Assembly: GCF_020564935.1 (NCBI RefSeq)
Contig: NZ_JAJCXB010000006.1
Coordinates: 124,001 to 188,000, forward strand
Length of the DNA stretch: 64,000 bases
Reading direction: 5' to 3'
Source of the DNA: Streptomyces pinistramenti
GTDB taxonomy: Bacteria > Actinomycetota > Actinomycetes > Streptomycetales > Streptomycetaceae
Shown: positions 43,378 to 51,888 of the stretch, piece after piece
How positions within the stretch are numbered: position 1 is the stretch's first letter
Layout of the letters: each line of letters begins with the position of its first letter
The notes under the pieces: model-generated
Databases searched by the model: none
Told to the model about the DNA's origin: nothing
The model's input: the letters and a program-made list of their open reading frames with translations, nothing else
Made by a program: the position numbers and the translations under genes

Positions 43378-43635
43378 ATGGCGCTGTTCAAGAGGCGTAC
43401 GGAAGGCAAGCCCGGCGAATGGTTCTACTGCCTGCGGCACCAGAAGGTCGAAGAGGGCCCCGAATGCCGGGCCGCCGACCGCTTCGGCCCCTATGACAGC
43501 CGCGAGGCGGCCGCGCACGCGATGGAAACGGCCCGCGAGCGGAATCTGGAGTGGGAGACCGACCCGCGCTGGCACGAGCAGGACAAGAGCGGCGAGGACG
43601 GCGCGGGGCGCGACGGTGAGCGGGGTGCTCCGTAG
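43378..43635 (+). CDS. small conserved hypothetical protein
   Basis: 85 residues with AGGAGG 6 bp before ATG 43378. Sequence [20 protein letters not shown] then [20 protein letters not shown]. The CLRH..VE.G.EC..DR.GPY pattern is common in Streptomyces next to map. The spacing of the two Cys and two His could bind zinc. The C-terminus is charged and disordered. Function unknown. Confidence 0.72.
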   Translation: MALFKRRTEGKPGEWFYCLRHQKVEEGPECRAADRFGPYDSREAAAHAMETARERNLEWETDPRWHEQDKSGEDGAGRDGERGAP

Positions 43636-43816
43636 CGGCATGCGGAACGCGTGGCGGCGTCGGGAACGCCCCCGTGGAACGGCCGGACCGGCTCGTTTAT
43701 TTGTAGCGTCAATGTAAATCGCCGGTGTGTCTCGTTATCGTTTCGATTCTTGACGATGCGGGTGGCGGTGACGTTCACTTCAGCCGTTCCGGCGGCCCAT
43801 GGGGGAGAAAACCGAA

Positions 43817-44899
43817 ATGAACGCACCGCTACGTCGCATCCTCACCACCGCGATGGCGCTTTCCCTCGCGGTTCCCCTGGCCGCCTGCGGAAATGATCAC
43901 CAGGAACCGGCGGCGGGCGAGAAGTCCATAGGTCTGCTCCTGCCGGAGAACAAGGCGTCGCGCTACGAGGATTTCGACCGCCGCATCATTTCGTCGAAGA
44001 TCGCGTCCCGCTGCCTCGAATGCCGATTGGACTACCACAACGCCAAGTCGAGCGTGGACGCCCAGCGGCAGCAGTTCGACGCGCTGGTGAAAAAGGGCGT
44101 CAAGGTCATCATCCTGGACCCGGTCGACGCGCAGGCCGCCGGGAGCTGGGTGGACGCGGCGGCGAAGCAGGGCGTCAAGGTCGTCTCCTACGACCGGCTC
44201 ACCGAGGGCAAGGCCGCCGCGTACGTCTCCTACGACAACGAGAAGATCGGCCGGCTTCAGGGTGAGGGCCTCGTGGCCGCACTCGGATCCCGCGCCGCCA
44301 CCGCCGACGTCGTGATGCTGAACGGCTCGCCCGCCGACCCCAACTCCCCGGAGTTCAAGAAGGGCGCGCACGACGTGCTGGACCACAAGGTCCACAAGAT
44401 CGTCTACGAGAAGGACATCGCGGACTGGTCGGCCGACAAGGCCGGCGAGAAAATGACCGAGGCCATCAAGAACCTCGGCCCGGCCGGTTTCGACGCGGTC
44501 TACTCGGCGAACGACGGAATGGCCGGCGCTATCGCCGACGCACTGAAGTCGGCCGGCGTCAGGAACGTTCCGCTCGGCGGCCAGGATGCCGAACTCGCCG
44601 CTCTGCAAAGGCTGGTGAAGGGCACTCAGACCTTCACCGTTTACAAAGAGGTCAGGCCGGAAGCCAAGACCGCGGGCGACATCGCCGTCAATCTCCTCCA
44701 GGGAAAGAGCATCGCGTCCCTGACGCCGACGACCGTCACCGGAAAGAGCACCTCCGGAATTCCCGCCAAGCTGTTCAGCGCGAAGATCGTCACCCGGAAC
44801 ACCCTGCAGGACACCGTGATCCGCGACGGCGCCGTGCGCGCCGACCTGATCTGCACCAAGGACCTCAAGGCCGCGTGCGAATCCCTGGGAATTTCCTAG
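43817..44899 (+). CDS. sugar-binding lipoprotein, XylF/ribose family (orphan)
   Basis: 360 residues. Lipobox LAVPLAAC|GND. The periplasmic-binding protein fold of the ribose/xylose class is visible: SIGLLLPENKASRYEDFDR, KVIILDPVDAQAAG, VSYDNEKIGRLQGEG, VMLNGSPADPNSPEF and AVYSANDGMAGAIADAL. These match D-xylose-binding proteins. No permease or ATPase gene is next to it, so it must share a transporter encoded elsewhere or act as a sensor. Promoter region is unusually A/T-rich for this genome (43696-43760). Confidence 0.85.
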   Translation: MNAPLRRILTTAMALSLAVPLAACGNDHQEPAAGEKSIGLLLPENKASRYEDFDRRIISSKIASRCLECRLDYHNAKSSVDAQRQQFDALVKKGVKVIILDPVDAQAAGSWVDAAAKQGVKVVSYDRLTEGKAAAYVSYDNEKIGRLQGEGLVAALGSRAATADVVMLNGSPADPNSPEFKKGAHDVLDHKVHKIVYEKDIADWSADKAGEKMTEAIKNLGPAGFDAVYSANDGMAGAIADALKSAGVRNVPLGGQDAELAALQRLVKGTQTFTVYKEVRPEAKTAGDIAVNLLQGKSIASLTPTTVTGKSTSGIPAKLFSAKIVTRNTLQDTVIRDGAVRADLICTKDLKAACESLGIS

Positions 44900-44932
44900 C
44901 CAGGGCAGGGGATACAGGGGCGCGCCCCCCGC

Positions 44933-46303
44933 TCAGGCAGGGGCGGGACCGGTGCCGGGTTCCCGGGGCCCTGGATCCGCGGGCGCGTCCGGTGCGGTAT
45001 CCGGTGCCGTGGCGCGCTCCCGTAGCCGGCGGGCGTGCTCGTCGGTCGCCGCGTCGTACGCCAGCAGCTTCGGCAGGGCCAGCGCCAGCAGCGCGACGGC
45101 GGCGAAGCACATCGCGCCGCCCGCCCAGACCGACGTCCGCACGCCGGTCAGCGCCGCCATTCCGCCCACCCTGACCTGCCCCAACTGCGGCCCGACCGCG
45201 TACGACAGCAGCTCGATGCCGGCCAGCCGGCCGCGCAGCTCGTCGGGGATCGTCTGGTTCCACATCGCCGAGCGGAAGATGCCGCTGACCATGTCGCAGG
45301 CCCCGGCCAGCGTCAGGAACAGCAGCACCAGCCATACGTGCGCCGCCTGCCCCGCCGCGGCCATCGCAAGGCCCCACGCGGCGGCCGCCAGCACGACGGC
45401 CCGGCCCTGCCTGCGGACCCGCGATGTCCAGCCGCTGGTCAGGCTGACCAGGCAGGACCCCGCGGGCAGCGCCGCGTACATCAGGCCCAGGGACCACGGG
45501 GCGTCCAACTCGTCGGCGAGGAACGGGAAGATCGCCAGCGGGAACGCGAAGAGCATCGCGCTGAGATCGATCGCGTAGGTGCCCAGCAGCTCCTTGCGGC
45601 TCCAGGCGTAGCGCGCGCCCTCGGCGATGCCGCGCAGCGACGGCTTGCCCGCGTCGCGCGCGGCGGGCGACGGCGCGATCCGCACGGACAGCAGCACCGA
45701 AGCGGCGTACGTCGCGGCGTCGATGGTGTACGCCCAGCGCAGCCCGGCGTACGCGAGCAGCCCGCCGGCCAGCGCGGGCCCGGCGATGGCGCCGATCTGC
45801 CAGCGCAGGGAGTTCAGGGCCGCGGCGGCGGCGAGCTGGTCGTGCGGCACGATCCGCGGCACGATCGCGTTCAGCGCAGGCCGCTGGAGCCCGGTGAGCG
45901 CGCTGGTGGCGGCGGCCGCGACATACAGCGGCCACAGCAGCGGGTGCGGCAGCACGCTGTTGAGCAGCAGGAGCACCGACAGCAGGCCCAGGGCGGCCTC
46001 GGTCCACACGATCAGCCTGCGGCGGTCCATGGCGTCGGCGAGCGCGCCGCCGTAGAGGCCGAAGACGATCAGCGGCACCAGCTCGACGGCGCCCAGCGCG
46101 CCGACCGCGAAGGCGGAACCGGTCAGCTCCTTGACCTGGAGCGGCACCGCGACGAACGTCAGGAAGCTGCCGAAGACCGTGATCGCCCCGGCCCACCACA
46201 TCAGCCGGAAGTCGCGGGAGGTGCGCCAGGGCGCCAGGTCCGGCAGCACGGCGGCGAGCCGGCGGCGGGGAGCCGCGGGCGGCGGGGGCGGGTCGTGGGT
46301 CAC
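44933..46303 (-). CDS. MFS exporter, EntS-like (MFS_3) family
   Basis: 456 residues, 12 helices. N-terminal WRTSRDFRLMWWAGAITVFG with SFLTFVAVPLQVKELTGSAF, and GGALADAMDRRRLIVWTEA after helix 2, are typical of the enterobactin exporter EntS and related MFS_3 proteins. The C-terminal 60 residues are hydrophilic and proline-rich. It may export a siderophore or drug; no iron box was seen upstream. Start taken at 46303. Confidence 0.82.
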   Translation of the reverse strand: MTHDPPPPPAAPRRRLAAVLPDLAPWRTSRDFRLMWWAGAITVFGSFLTFVAVPLQVKELTGSAFAVGALGAVELVPLIVFGLYGGALADAMDRRRLIVWTEAALGLLSVLLLLNSVLPHPLLWPLYVAAAATSALTGLQRPALNAIVPRIVPHDQLAAAAALNSLRWQIGAIAGPALAGGLLAYAGLRWAYTIDAATYAASVLLSVRIAPSPAARDAGKPSLRGIAEGARYAWSRKELLGTYAIDLSAMLFAFPLAIFPFLADELDAPWSLGLMYAALPAGSCLVSLTSGWTSRVRRQGRAVVLAAAAWGLAMAAAGQAAHVWLVLLFLTLAGACDMVSGIFRSAMWNQTIPDELRGRLAGIELLSYAVGPQLGQVRVGGMAALTGVRTSVWAGGAMCFAAVALLALALPKLLAYDAATDEHARRLRERATAPDTAPDAPADPGPREPGTGPAPA

Positions 46304-46445
46304 GGGGCATCAGCGTGCGCGGGGGCGCGGGGCGGCGCAAAGGAATTAAGGGCGGGAGGGGAGTGCGTGGCGGCGTGCCGTCTCGTGCCGAGGGCCGGAC
46401 CGCCTGCTTCCAGGGGCCCGGCCGCGCCCGCTGCCCGGTCAGGGC

Positions 46446-47084
46446 TCACCACCGCGGGGGCGGCGGTGCGGTCAGTTCATCGGCGAGCCGGGCCAGCCGG
46501 TCACGGAAGCGGCGGTGCCTGCGCGGCGCCGGCAGGCTGTTCTCGCCGGCCGCCGCGCTGACCAGATGCTGCACGGTGTCGAGATCGAGGGGATGGGGCG
46601 GCTCGGCGTCGTCACCGGCCCGCGCGGCGACCGGATCGGGGGCGGCCAGCGCATCGTGGGCCAGGGCGTGCAGCTCGCGGTCGCCGCCGTCGAGCGCCAG
46701 CACCGTCGCGCCGTTGCGCCGGGCGTCGTGCACCCGCTCAAGGAGCCCGGCGCCCGGCTGGCCCGGCGAGACGACCAGCAGCGTCGCGCCGCGCCCGGCG
46801 GCCGCCAACCGGCCCGGACCCACCGACAGATGGGCCGGTCCGCCGCGCGGTACGCGGTGCCGCACCAGCGTCGGCGACAGCTCGGGCAGCCCCGACCAGG
46901 CGGCCTCGTCGTCGAGGTGCGCGGCCAGGTGCCAGGGCTCGTACCCGGCGCTGCCGACCAGCAGCAGCCCGCCGCCGTGCGGGGCGACCGAGGCGCGCAG
47001 CGCTCCGGCGAAGCGGCGGGTGGACTGCACCCATTCGGTTCCGGCGAGGACCTCACGCAGCAGCGCGACCCGTACGGCATCCAT
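46446..47084 (-). CDS. hypothetical protein, SIS-like or Rossmann-like
   Basis: 212 residues from ATG 47084 (MDAVRVALLREVLAG). GGGLLLVGSAGYEPWHLAAH, then GRGATLLVVSPGQPGAGLLE and NGATVLALDGGDRELHALAH, alternate strands and helices as in sugar-isomerase (SIS) or Rossmann folds, but no active-site motif is clear. It sits just downstream of the NanT-like transporter gene on the same strand; a 76-bp gap makes co-transcription possible, hence a role in amino-sugar metabolism is conceivable. Confidence 0.6.
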   Translation of the reverse strand: MDAVRVALLREVLAGTEWVQSTRRFAGALRASVAPHGGGLLLVGSAGYEPWHLAAHLDDEAAWSGLPELSPTLVRHRVPRGGPAHLSVGPGRLAAAGRGATLLVVSPGQPGAGLLERVHDARRNGATVLALDGGDRELHALAHDALAAPDPVAARAGDDAEPPHPLDLDTVQHLVSAAAGENSLPAPRRHRRFRDRLARLADELTAPPPPRW

Positions 47085-47160
47085 GGCCCGGCATCTTGTC
47101 GCAGGGCCGGGGCGGGCGCGGCCGATACCGTCGAAGTCACCCGAAAGGGGATGCGGGCCG

Positions 47161-48648
47161 TCAGGAACTGCCCGCGCCCGCACGGGAGTTGCCGGGAGCC
47201 TTGGCGCCCGCACCGTCCGCGGGCGGCCCCTGTGCCAGGTGGTCGCGCGGACTGTCCGGGTTCAGCAGCCGGTTGAGGCGGGCGGGGACGTCGAAGCCGA
47301 CCAGCAGCACCACCAGGATCGTGCCGGCGAAGGTCAGCGCGGCCAGCGCGCCGCCCAGCGACCTGCCCTCCGCGAGGCGCGCGCCCAGCACCGGCGCCAC
47401 CGCGCCGCCCAGCGCACCGACGTTGTACGTGAAGCCGAGCCCGGCGCCGCGGCTCGACGTCGGGAAGTGCCCGCCGATGTAGCGGGGCAGCAGCCCGGAG
47501 ATGCCGAAGCTCAGTGCCTGGAGGACGAACAGCAGCACGCCGAGCAGCAGGAGGTTGCCGGAGACGGCGAACACCGGGAAGACGAACACGAGCGAGGCGA
47601 TCAGGGTGAGGGCGTACGCCTTCTTCGTGCCGATCAGGTCCCCGGTGAAACCGGCCAGGCAGCAGCCGGCCATGGTGCCGAAGCCCGCGAAGAACAGGAC
47701 GTCGGTCACCTGCCCCGGGCTGTAGTGCAGCTCCGTCTTGAGGTACGTCGGCAGCAGCGCCTGGATCGGCCAGGTGTAGAGGAACGCCACGAAGACCGTG
47801 GCGATCAGCGACAGGTACAGGGCCCAGCCGCGGCGCCCGCCGAGCTGCACGGCGAGCGCCGCGATGGCCAGGCCGCCGACCACCGCGAGCAGCGGCACGG
47901 CGCCCGCACCCACCGGTGTGAACACCCCGAAGAGCGCCGCCGTCGCCACCGCCGTGACGACGACGTTGGCGGTGGCCCGCCCCGGTGTGGCGAACAGCGG
48001 CCGGAACGGATGGGGCTTGGTCTCGCGCCCGGCGACCGCCGCGCTCCACTCCTCCGTCTCCGGCAGCGAACGCCGTACCCACAGGGCGACGACGATCGGC
48101 GCGAGACCGATGTAGAACATCCAGCGCCAGCCGAGCGCCGGTTCGACCCACTTGTAGCACTCGGCGGCGAGCACCGAGCCCATCGAGAATCCGGAGATGA
48201 GGAAGCCGCTGGCGCGGTTGCGGACCCGGGCGGGCCAGCTCTCCAGGACGTAGGTCGCGCCGGCGCTGTACTCACCGGCCATGCCCATGCCGATCAGCAG
48301 CCTGGCCACGAACAGGCTGGTGTAGTCCCAGGCGAATCCGCAGGCGAAGGTGCCGACGGAGTAGAGCAGGATGCTCGCCACCATCGACGGCTTGCGCCCG
48401 AAGCGGTCACCGAGCGCGCCGAGCGCCGCGCCGCCGAGCCAGCGGGTGATGAAGGCGCCGGAGATCAGGCTGGCCGCCTGCACCGTGCTGAGGCCGAACT
48501 CCTCGCTGATCTCGGTCAGTACGAGCGTGATCAGGACGAAGTCGAAGCCGTCGAGTACGTAGCCGATCCAGGCGGCGGAGAACGCCTTCCACCGGGTGCG
48601 ACTCACCTCCCGGTACCACGGGCCGGACGCCTTGTTCGCAGGGTGCAC
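47161..48648 (-). CDS. MFS transporter, NanT-like sialic acid/sugar acid symporter
   Basis: 495 residues. Begins WKAFSAAWIGYVLDGFDFVL, the DGFD motif of the NanT/aromatic acid MFS branch, with LGALGDRFGRKPSM in loop 2-3 and RLLIGMGMAGEYSAGATYVL in helix 4. It has extra membrane segments in the central loop (about residues 225-290), giving 14 helices as in NanT. It lies between the NanA-like lyase (upstream, same strand) and the SIS-like gene. Substrate assigned from context. Confidence 0.8.
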   Translation of the reverse strand: MHPANKASGPWYREVSRTRWKAFSAAWIGYVLDGFDFVLITLVLTEISEEFGLSTVQAASLISGAFITRWLGGAALGALGDRFGRKPSMVASILLYSVGTFACGFAWDYTSLFVARLLIGMGMAGEYSAGATYVLESWPARVRNRASGFLISGFSMGSVLAAECYKWVEPALGWRWMFYIGLAPIVVALWVRRSLPETEEWSAAVAGRETKPHPFRPLFATPGRATANVVVTAVATAALFGVFTPVGAGAVPLLAVVGGLAIAALAVQLGGRRGWALYLSLIATVFVAFLYTWPIQALLPTYLKTELHYSPGQVTDVLFFAGFGTMAGCCLAGFTGDLIGTKKAYALTLIASLVFVFPVFAVSGNLLLLGVLLFVLQALSFGISGLLPRYIGGHFPTSSRGAGLGFTYNVGALGGAVAPVLGARLAEGRSLGGALAALTFAGTILVVLLVGFDVPARLNRLLNPDSPRDHLAQGPPADGAGAKAPGNSRAGAGSS

Positions 48649-48765
48649 GGTGACTCCAGAATGCCGGACGCTCGCCGTCGAGCGCGGTCCACGGATTCCT
48701 CGCGGGGCGACGAGGTGTGCCGCCGAGGCCGACGGCCGGCGCGCGACCGGCCCCGGGGGTGCCGG

Positions 48766-49725
48766 TCACCGGACGGGCGGCAGTCCGGCCGCGGTGAGCA
48801 GCCGGCCGACCTCGGCGACGGACTCCGCGCTCAGCGGGAGCTGCGGGGCGGCGGTGGCGCCGTGCACGATGACGCCGAGCAGCCGGAGCGCGGCCTTGAA
48901 CGCGCCGAGCGCCGACGAGCTGCGGCCCATGTCGGCCTCCGGGCCGACGTCGACCAGGGCGAACAGGGCGGCCAGCCGCTCCTGTTCGGCGGCCGCGGCA
49001 TTCCAGTCGCCGGCCCGCGCGGCGTCGTAGAGCCGTACGTAGGCCGCCGGGTCGACGTTGCCGATGCCGGGGACGACGCCGTCGGCACCGGCCAGCAGGG
49101 CGGCGTCCGCGGTCAGTTCGGAGCCGGTGAGGACCGAGAAGCCGGGGACGGGTCCTGAGCGCCGGCCGGTGCGCCCACCGAGCGCGACGAGCAGCCGGCG
49201 CAGCCCGCCCTCGTCGCCGCTGCTGTCCTTCAGGCCCGCCAGCGTGCCGTCCTCGGCCAACTCCCGCACCAGGGCGGCGGACAGCTTGCTGTGCACGGCG
49301 ACGGGGATGTCGTAGGCGAACAGCGGCAGGTCCACGGCGGCGCGGATCCGGCGGAAGTGCGCGGCGGTCTCCCGCGGGTGGGTGCGGGTGTAGAAGGGCG
49401 CGGTCGCGACGAGGGCGTCGGCGCCGAGAGCGGCCGCGGCCCTGGCGTGCCCGGTCACCCGGTGGGTGGTGGTGTCGATGACGCCGGCCAGCACCGGCAC
49501 CCGCCCGTCGGCGGCCCGCACGACGGTCTCCAGGGCGGTGGCGCGCTGCGCGTCCGTGAGGTACGCGACCTCGCTGGTCGAGCCGAGCGCGAACAGCCCG
49601 TGCACGCCGCCGTCGACGAGGTGGTTGACCAGGCGGGTCAGGGACGCGGCGTCGACCTCGCCCTGCGGGTCGAGAGGGGTGCAGACCGGCGGGACGATGC
49701 CGTGCAGCGGTGCGGGCAGTGCCAT
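48766..49725 (-). CDS. N-acetylneuraminate lyase / DapA-superfamily aldolase
   Basis: 319 residues, TIM barrel of the DHDPS/NAL superfamily. Carboxylate-binding GSTSEVAYLT, catalytic Tyr in LFAYDIPVAVHSK and Schiff-base Lys in LAGLKDSSGDEGG. It should split a 2-keto-3-deoxy sugar acid to pyruvate; N-acetylneuraminate is the best guess because a sialidase, NanT-like carrier and GntR regulator flank it. It is divergent from the regulator gene, with a GGACAT/ATGTCC operator between them. Confidence 0.83.
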   Translation of the reverse strand: MALPAPLHGIVPPVCTPLDPQGEVDAASLTRLVNHLVDGGVHGLFALGSTSEVAYLTDAQRATALETVVRAADGRVPVLAGVIDTTTHRVTGHARAAAALGADALVATAPFYTRTHPRETAAHFRRIRAAVDLPLFAYDIPVAVHSKLSAALVRELAEDGTLAGLKDSSGDEGGLRRLLVALGGRTGRRSGPVPGFSVLTGSELTADAALLAGADGVVPGIGNVDPAAYVRLYDAARAGDWNAAAAEQERLAALFALVDVGPEADMGRSSSALGAFKAALRLLGVIVHGATAAPQLPLSAESVAEVGRLLTAAGLPPVR

Positions 49726-49781
49726 GGGGGCTCCAGCGGTGATGCGGTGCGAGCGGGACGCCCGCCAACTTGTTGGACGTC

Positions 49782-49796
49782 GGACATGGGATGTCC
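49782..49796. promoter_or_regulatory. GntR-type operator between lyase and regulator genes
   Basis: GGACATGGGATGTCC is a perfect 6-3-6 palindrome in the divergent promoter. Related half-sites flank it (TTGGACGTC, TATGTC). The same GGAC...GTCC theme recurs at 50703 and 50757 before the sialidase gene. Confidence 0.65.
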
Positions 49797-49903
49797 TATG
49801 TCTGGGTCACAATAGACCCGTGCACACGCGGTCGGTCAAGGGTCGTGGCACCGGAGGGGGCCGGGTAGGCCGGCCGCAACAGCAGACGCGGGAGAGGGAG
49901 ACC

Positions 49904-50587
49904 ATGGCGCGAGGCACGATGTCCGAAGACGTCCAGGGGCAGATCAAGCAGCTCATCCTGCAGCGCAGGCTGACCCCCGGCGACCCGCTGCCCACCGAAG
50001 CGGAACTCGTCGGCCTGCTCGACGTCAGCCGCAACTCCGTCCGCGAAGCCCTCAAGGCGCTCCAGGCCATGCGCATCGTCGAAATCCGCCACGGCTTCGG
50101 CACCTACGTCGGCCCCCTCACCCTCGAACCGTTTGTCGAAGGCGTCGCCTTCCGCGCGGCCGTCCGCCACCACCAGGGCGAATCCAGCCTCTACGAACTG
50201 ATGGAGGTCCGCGAAGCCCTCGAATCCGGCCTGATCGCCACCGTCGCCCACGACCTGCCGCCCGAGGACCTCGGCACGCTCAAGGGACTCGTGGCACGCA
50301 TGGAACAGGAGGCGGGCAACGGCCGCGTCGACAGCGCCACCGACCGCGCCTTCCACCTCGCCCTCTACCGCTCACTCGGCAACCACCTGCTCAGCGAAGT
50401 CCTGGACGCCTTCTGGGCAGCCCTGCGCCGGGTCCGCGAAGACCTCTCCGACGACCGCCAGGACCCGCAGGTGACCTACCGTCAGCACGCCGAAATCGTC
50501 GCCGCCCTGGAAGCCGGCGACGGCGAACGCGCCACCGAGGCCATGCACCGCCACTTCGACGGCATCCGCCGCCGGCTCGCCGACTGA
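49904..50587 (+). CDS. GntR/FadR-subfamily transcriptional regulator (NanR-like)
   Basis: 227 residues. N-terminal winged helix: IKQLILQRRLTPGDPLPTEA and SRNSVREALKALQAMRIVEI with RHGFGTYVG. The all-helical FCD effector domain has the metal-binding Asp/His set (DRAFHLALYRSLGN, QHAEIVAALEAGD, AMHRHFDGI). GGGAGAGGGAG precedes ATG 49904. It is flanked by two sialic acid gene blocks and by matching palindromes, so it most likely represses both until a sialic acid ligand binds the FCD domain. Confidence 0.88.
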   Translation: MARGTMSEDVQGQIKQLILQRRLTPGDPLPTEAELVGLLDVSRNSVREALKALQAMRIVEIRHGFGTYVGPLTLEPFVEGVAFRAAVRHHQGESSLYELMEVREALESGLIATVAHDLPPEDLGTLKGLVARMEQEAGNGRVDSATDRAFHLALYRSLGNHLLSEVLDAFWAALRRVREDLSDDRQDPQVTYRQHAEIVAALEAGDGERATEAMHRHFDGIRRRLAD

Positions 50588-50604
50588 CACCCCTCCCGCC
50601 GGAC

Positions 50605-50630
50605 GGCCCGCCACCCCCACCCGGCGGGCC
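50605..50630 (+). terminator. terminator after the GntR gene
   Basis: GGCCCGCC/GGCGGGCC 8-bp stem, 10-nt loop, 17 bp after the stop codon. Confidence 0.6.
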
Positions 50631-50702
50631 GGATGGCCTCCGTTCACCGGGAGTTCACTCCTGATCGGCCCGGCCGTCGCCGACCCGGGCGACACGAAAC
50701 CG

Positions 50703-50778
50703 GGACATGTCCGGTGCCTTGACGGTCAGTTGAGCCCTCCCTATGGTCACCGCACAGGACGAAGGACGTCCTACGTCC
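50703..50778 (+). promoter_or_regulatory. sialidase-operon promoter with two GntR-type operators
   Basis: TTGACG (50719-50724), 17 bp, TATGGT (50742-50747) form a strong promoter. A palindrome GGACATGTCC (50703-50712) lies just upstream of the -35. A second, longer one at 50757-50778 (arms GGACGAAGGAC and GTCCTACGTCC, one mismatch) covers the transcription start and early leader. Both match the operator at 49782. Confidence 0.7.
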
Positions 50779-50796
50779 GGCCGATGGGGGAGCCCC

Positions 50797-51888
50797 GTGG
50801 CATACGAGACGTCAGTGCCCTACCGCGCAGGGGGCAACGGATACACCGCCTTCCGCATCCCCGCCGCCGTCCGCACCCGCTCCGGCACCCTGCTCGCCTT
50901 CGCCGAAGGCCGCACCGCATCCGCCGCCGACTCCGGCGACATCGACATCGTCCTCAAACGCTCCACCGACGGCGGCCGCACCTGGAGCCCCCTCCACGTC
51001 GTCGCCCGCAACGGCACCGGCACCGCAGGCAACCCCGCACCCCTCATCCTGCCCACCGGCCGCATCCTCCTCCTCCAGGTCCACAACGCCGCCCACGCCA
51101 CCGAAGAACGCATCCGCCGCGGCCACATCAGCGCCGCCGACGGCCGCCGCATCCACCTCCAGCACAGCGACGACGACGGCACCACCTGGAGCCCGCCCCG
51201 CGACCTCACCGACCAGGCCAAAAACCCCACCTGGCGCTGGTACGCCACCGGCCCGGGGCACGCACTCCACCTCCGCCACGGCCCCCACGCCGGACGCCTC
51301 GTCGTCCCCGCCAACCACTCCACCCCACCCACCGACCCCACCCACGACGGCACCGAACCCCGCTACAACGGCGCCCACACCCTCCTCAGCGACGACCACG
51401 GCACCACCTGGCGCATCGGCTGGACCGACAGCGACACCCACCCCTCCGTCGCCCCCAACGAAACCACCGCAGCCGAACTCCCCGACGGCACCCTCTACTT
51501 CACCACCCGCAACGAAGCCCCCGCCCCCTGGCACCGCGCCGACACCCGCTCCACCGACGGCGGCACCCACCTCACCACCCCCTTCCGCCCCCAGGCAGGA
51601 CTCGCCGGACCCCCCGTCCACGGCAGCACCCTCCACCTCGACGACCACCACACACTCCTCCACGCCGGCCCCCCCCCCCCCACCGCCCGCGCCCTGATGA
51701 CCCTCCGCACCAGCCGCGACCACGGCCACACCTGGCGCCACGCCCACACCGCATCCGGACTCCCCGCCGGCTACAGCGACCTCGTCCGCATCGACCCCAC
51801 AACCGTCGGACTGCTCTACGAAACCGGCGACTTCAGCGCCTACGCGACGATCACCTTCCGCCGCATCCCCGTGGAGGACCTCCTGTGA
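50797..51888 (+). CDS. GH33 exo-sialidase, apparently cytoplasmic
   Basis: 363 residues from GTG 50797 (GGGGGAG 6 bp upstream; earlier in-frame starts fall in the promoter). FRIP motif in GYTAFRIPAAVR, and four Asp-boxes: STDGGRTWSP, SDDDGTTWSP, SDDHGTTWRI and SRDHGHTWRH, the six-bladed neuraminidase propeller. It releases terminal sialic acid from glycans. No signal peptide or membrane anchor is visible, unlike most secreted bacterial sialidases. It is the first gene of a unit with an ABC importer, overlapping the binding-protein start by 4 bp. Confidence 0.88.
   Translation: MAYETSVPYRAGGNGYTAFRIPAAVRTRSGTLLAFAEGRTASAADSGDIDIVLKRSTDGGRTWSPLHVVARNGTGTAGNPAPLILPTGRILLLQVHNAAHATEERIRRGHISAADGRRIHLQHSDDDGTTWSPPRDLTDQAKNPTWRWYATGPGHALHLRHGPHAGRLVVPANHSTPPTDPTHDGTEPRYNGAHTLLSDDHGTTWRIGWTDSDTHPSVAPNETTAAELPDGTLYFTTRNEAPAPWHRADTRSTDGGTHLTTPFRPQAGLAGPPVHGSTLHLDDHHTLLHAGPPPPTARALMTLRTSRDHGHTWRHAHTASGLPAGYSDLVRIDPTTVGLLYETGDFSAYATITFRRIPVEDLL
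51669..51680 (+). repeat. 12-bp poly-C tract inside the sialidase gene
   Basis: Twelve consecutive C encode four prolines (HAG-PPPP-TAR) in a loop between propeller blades. Such homopolymers are prone to slippage that would shift the frame. Confidence 0.8.
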
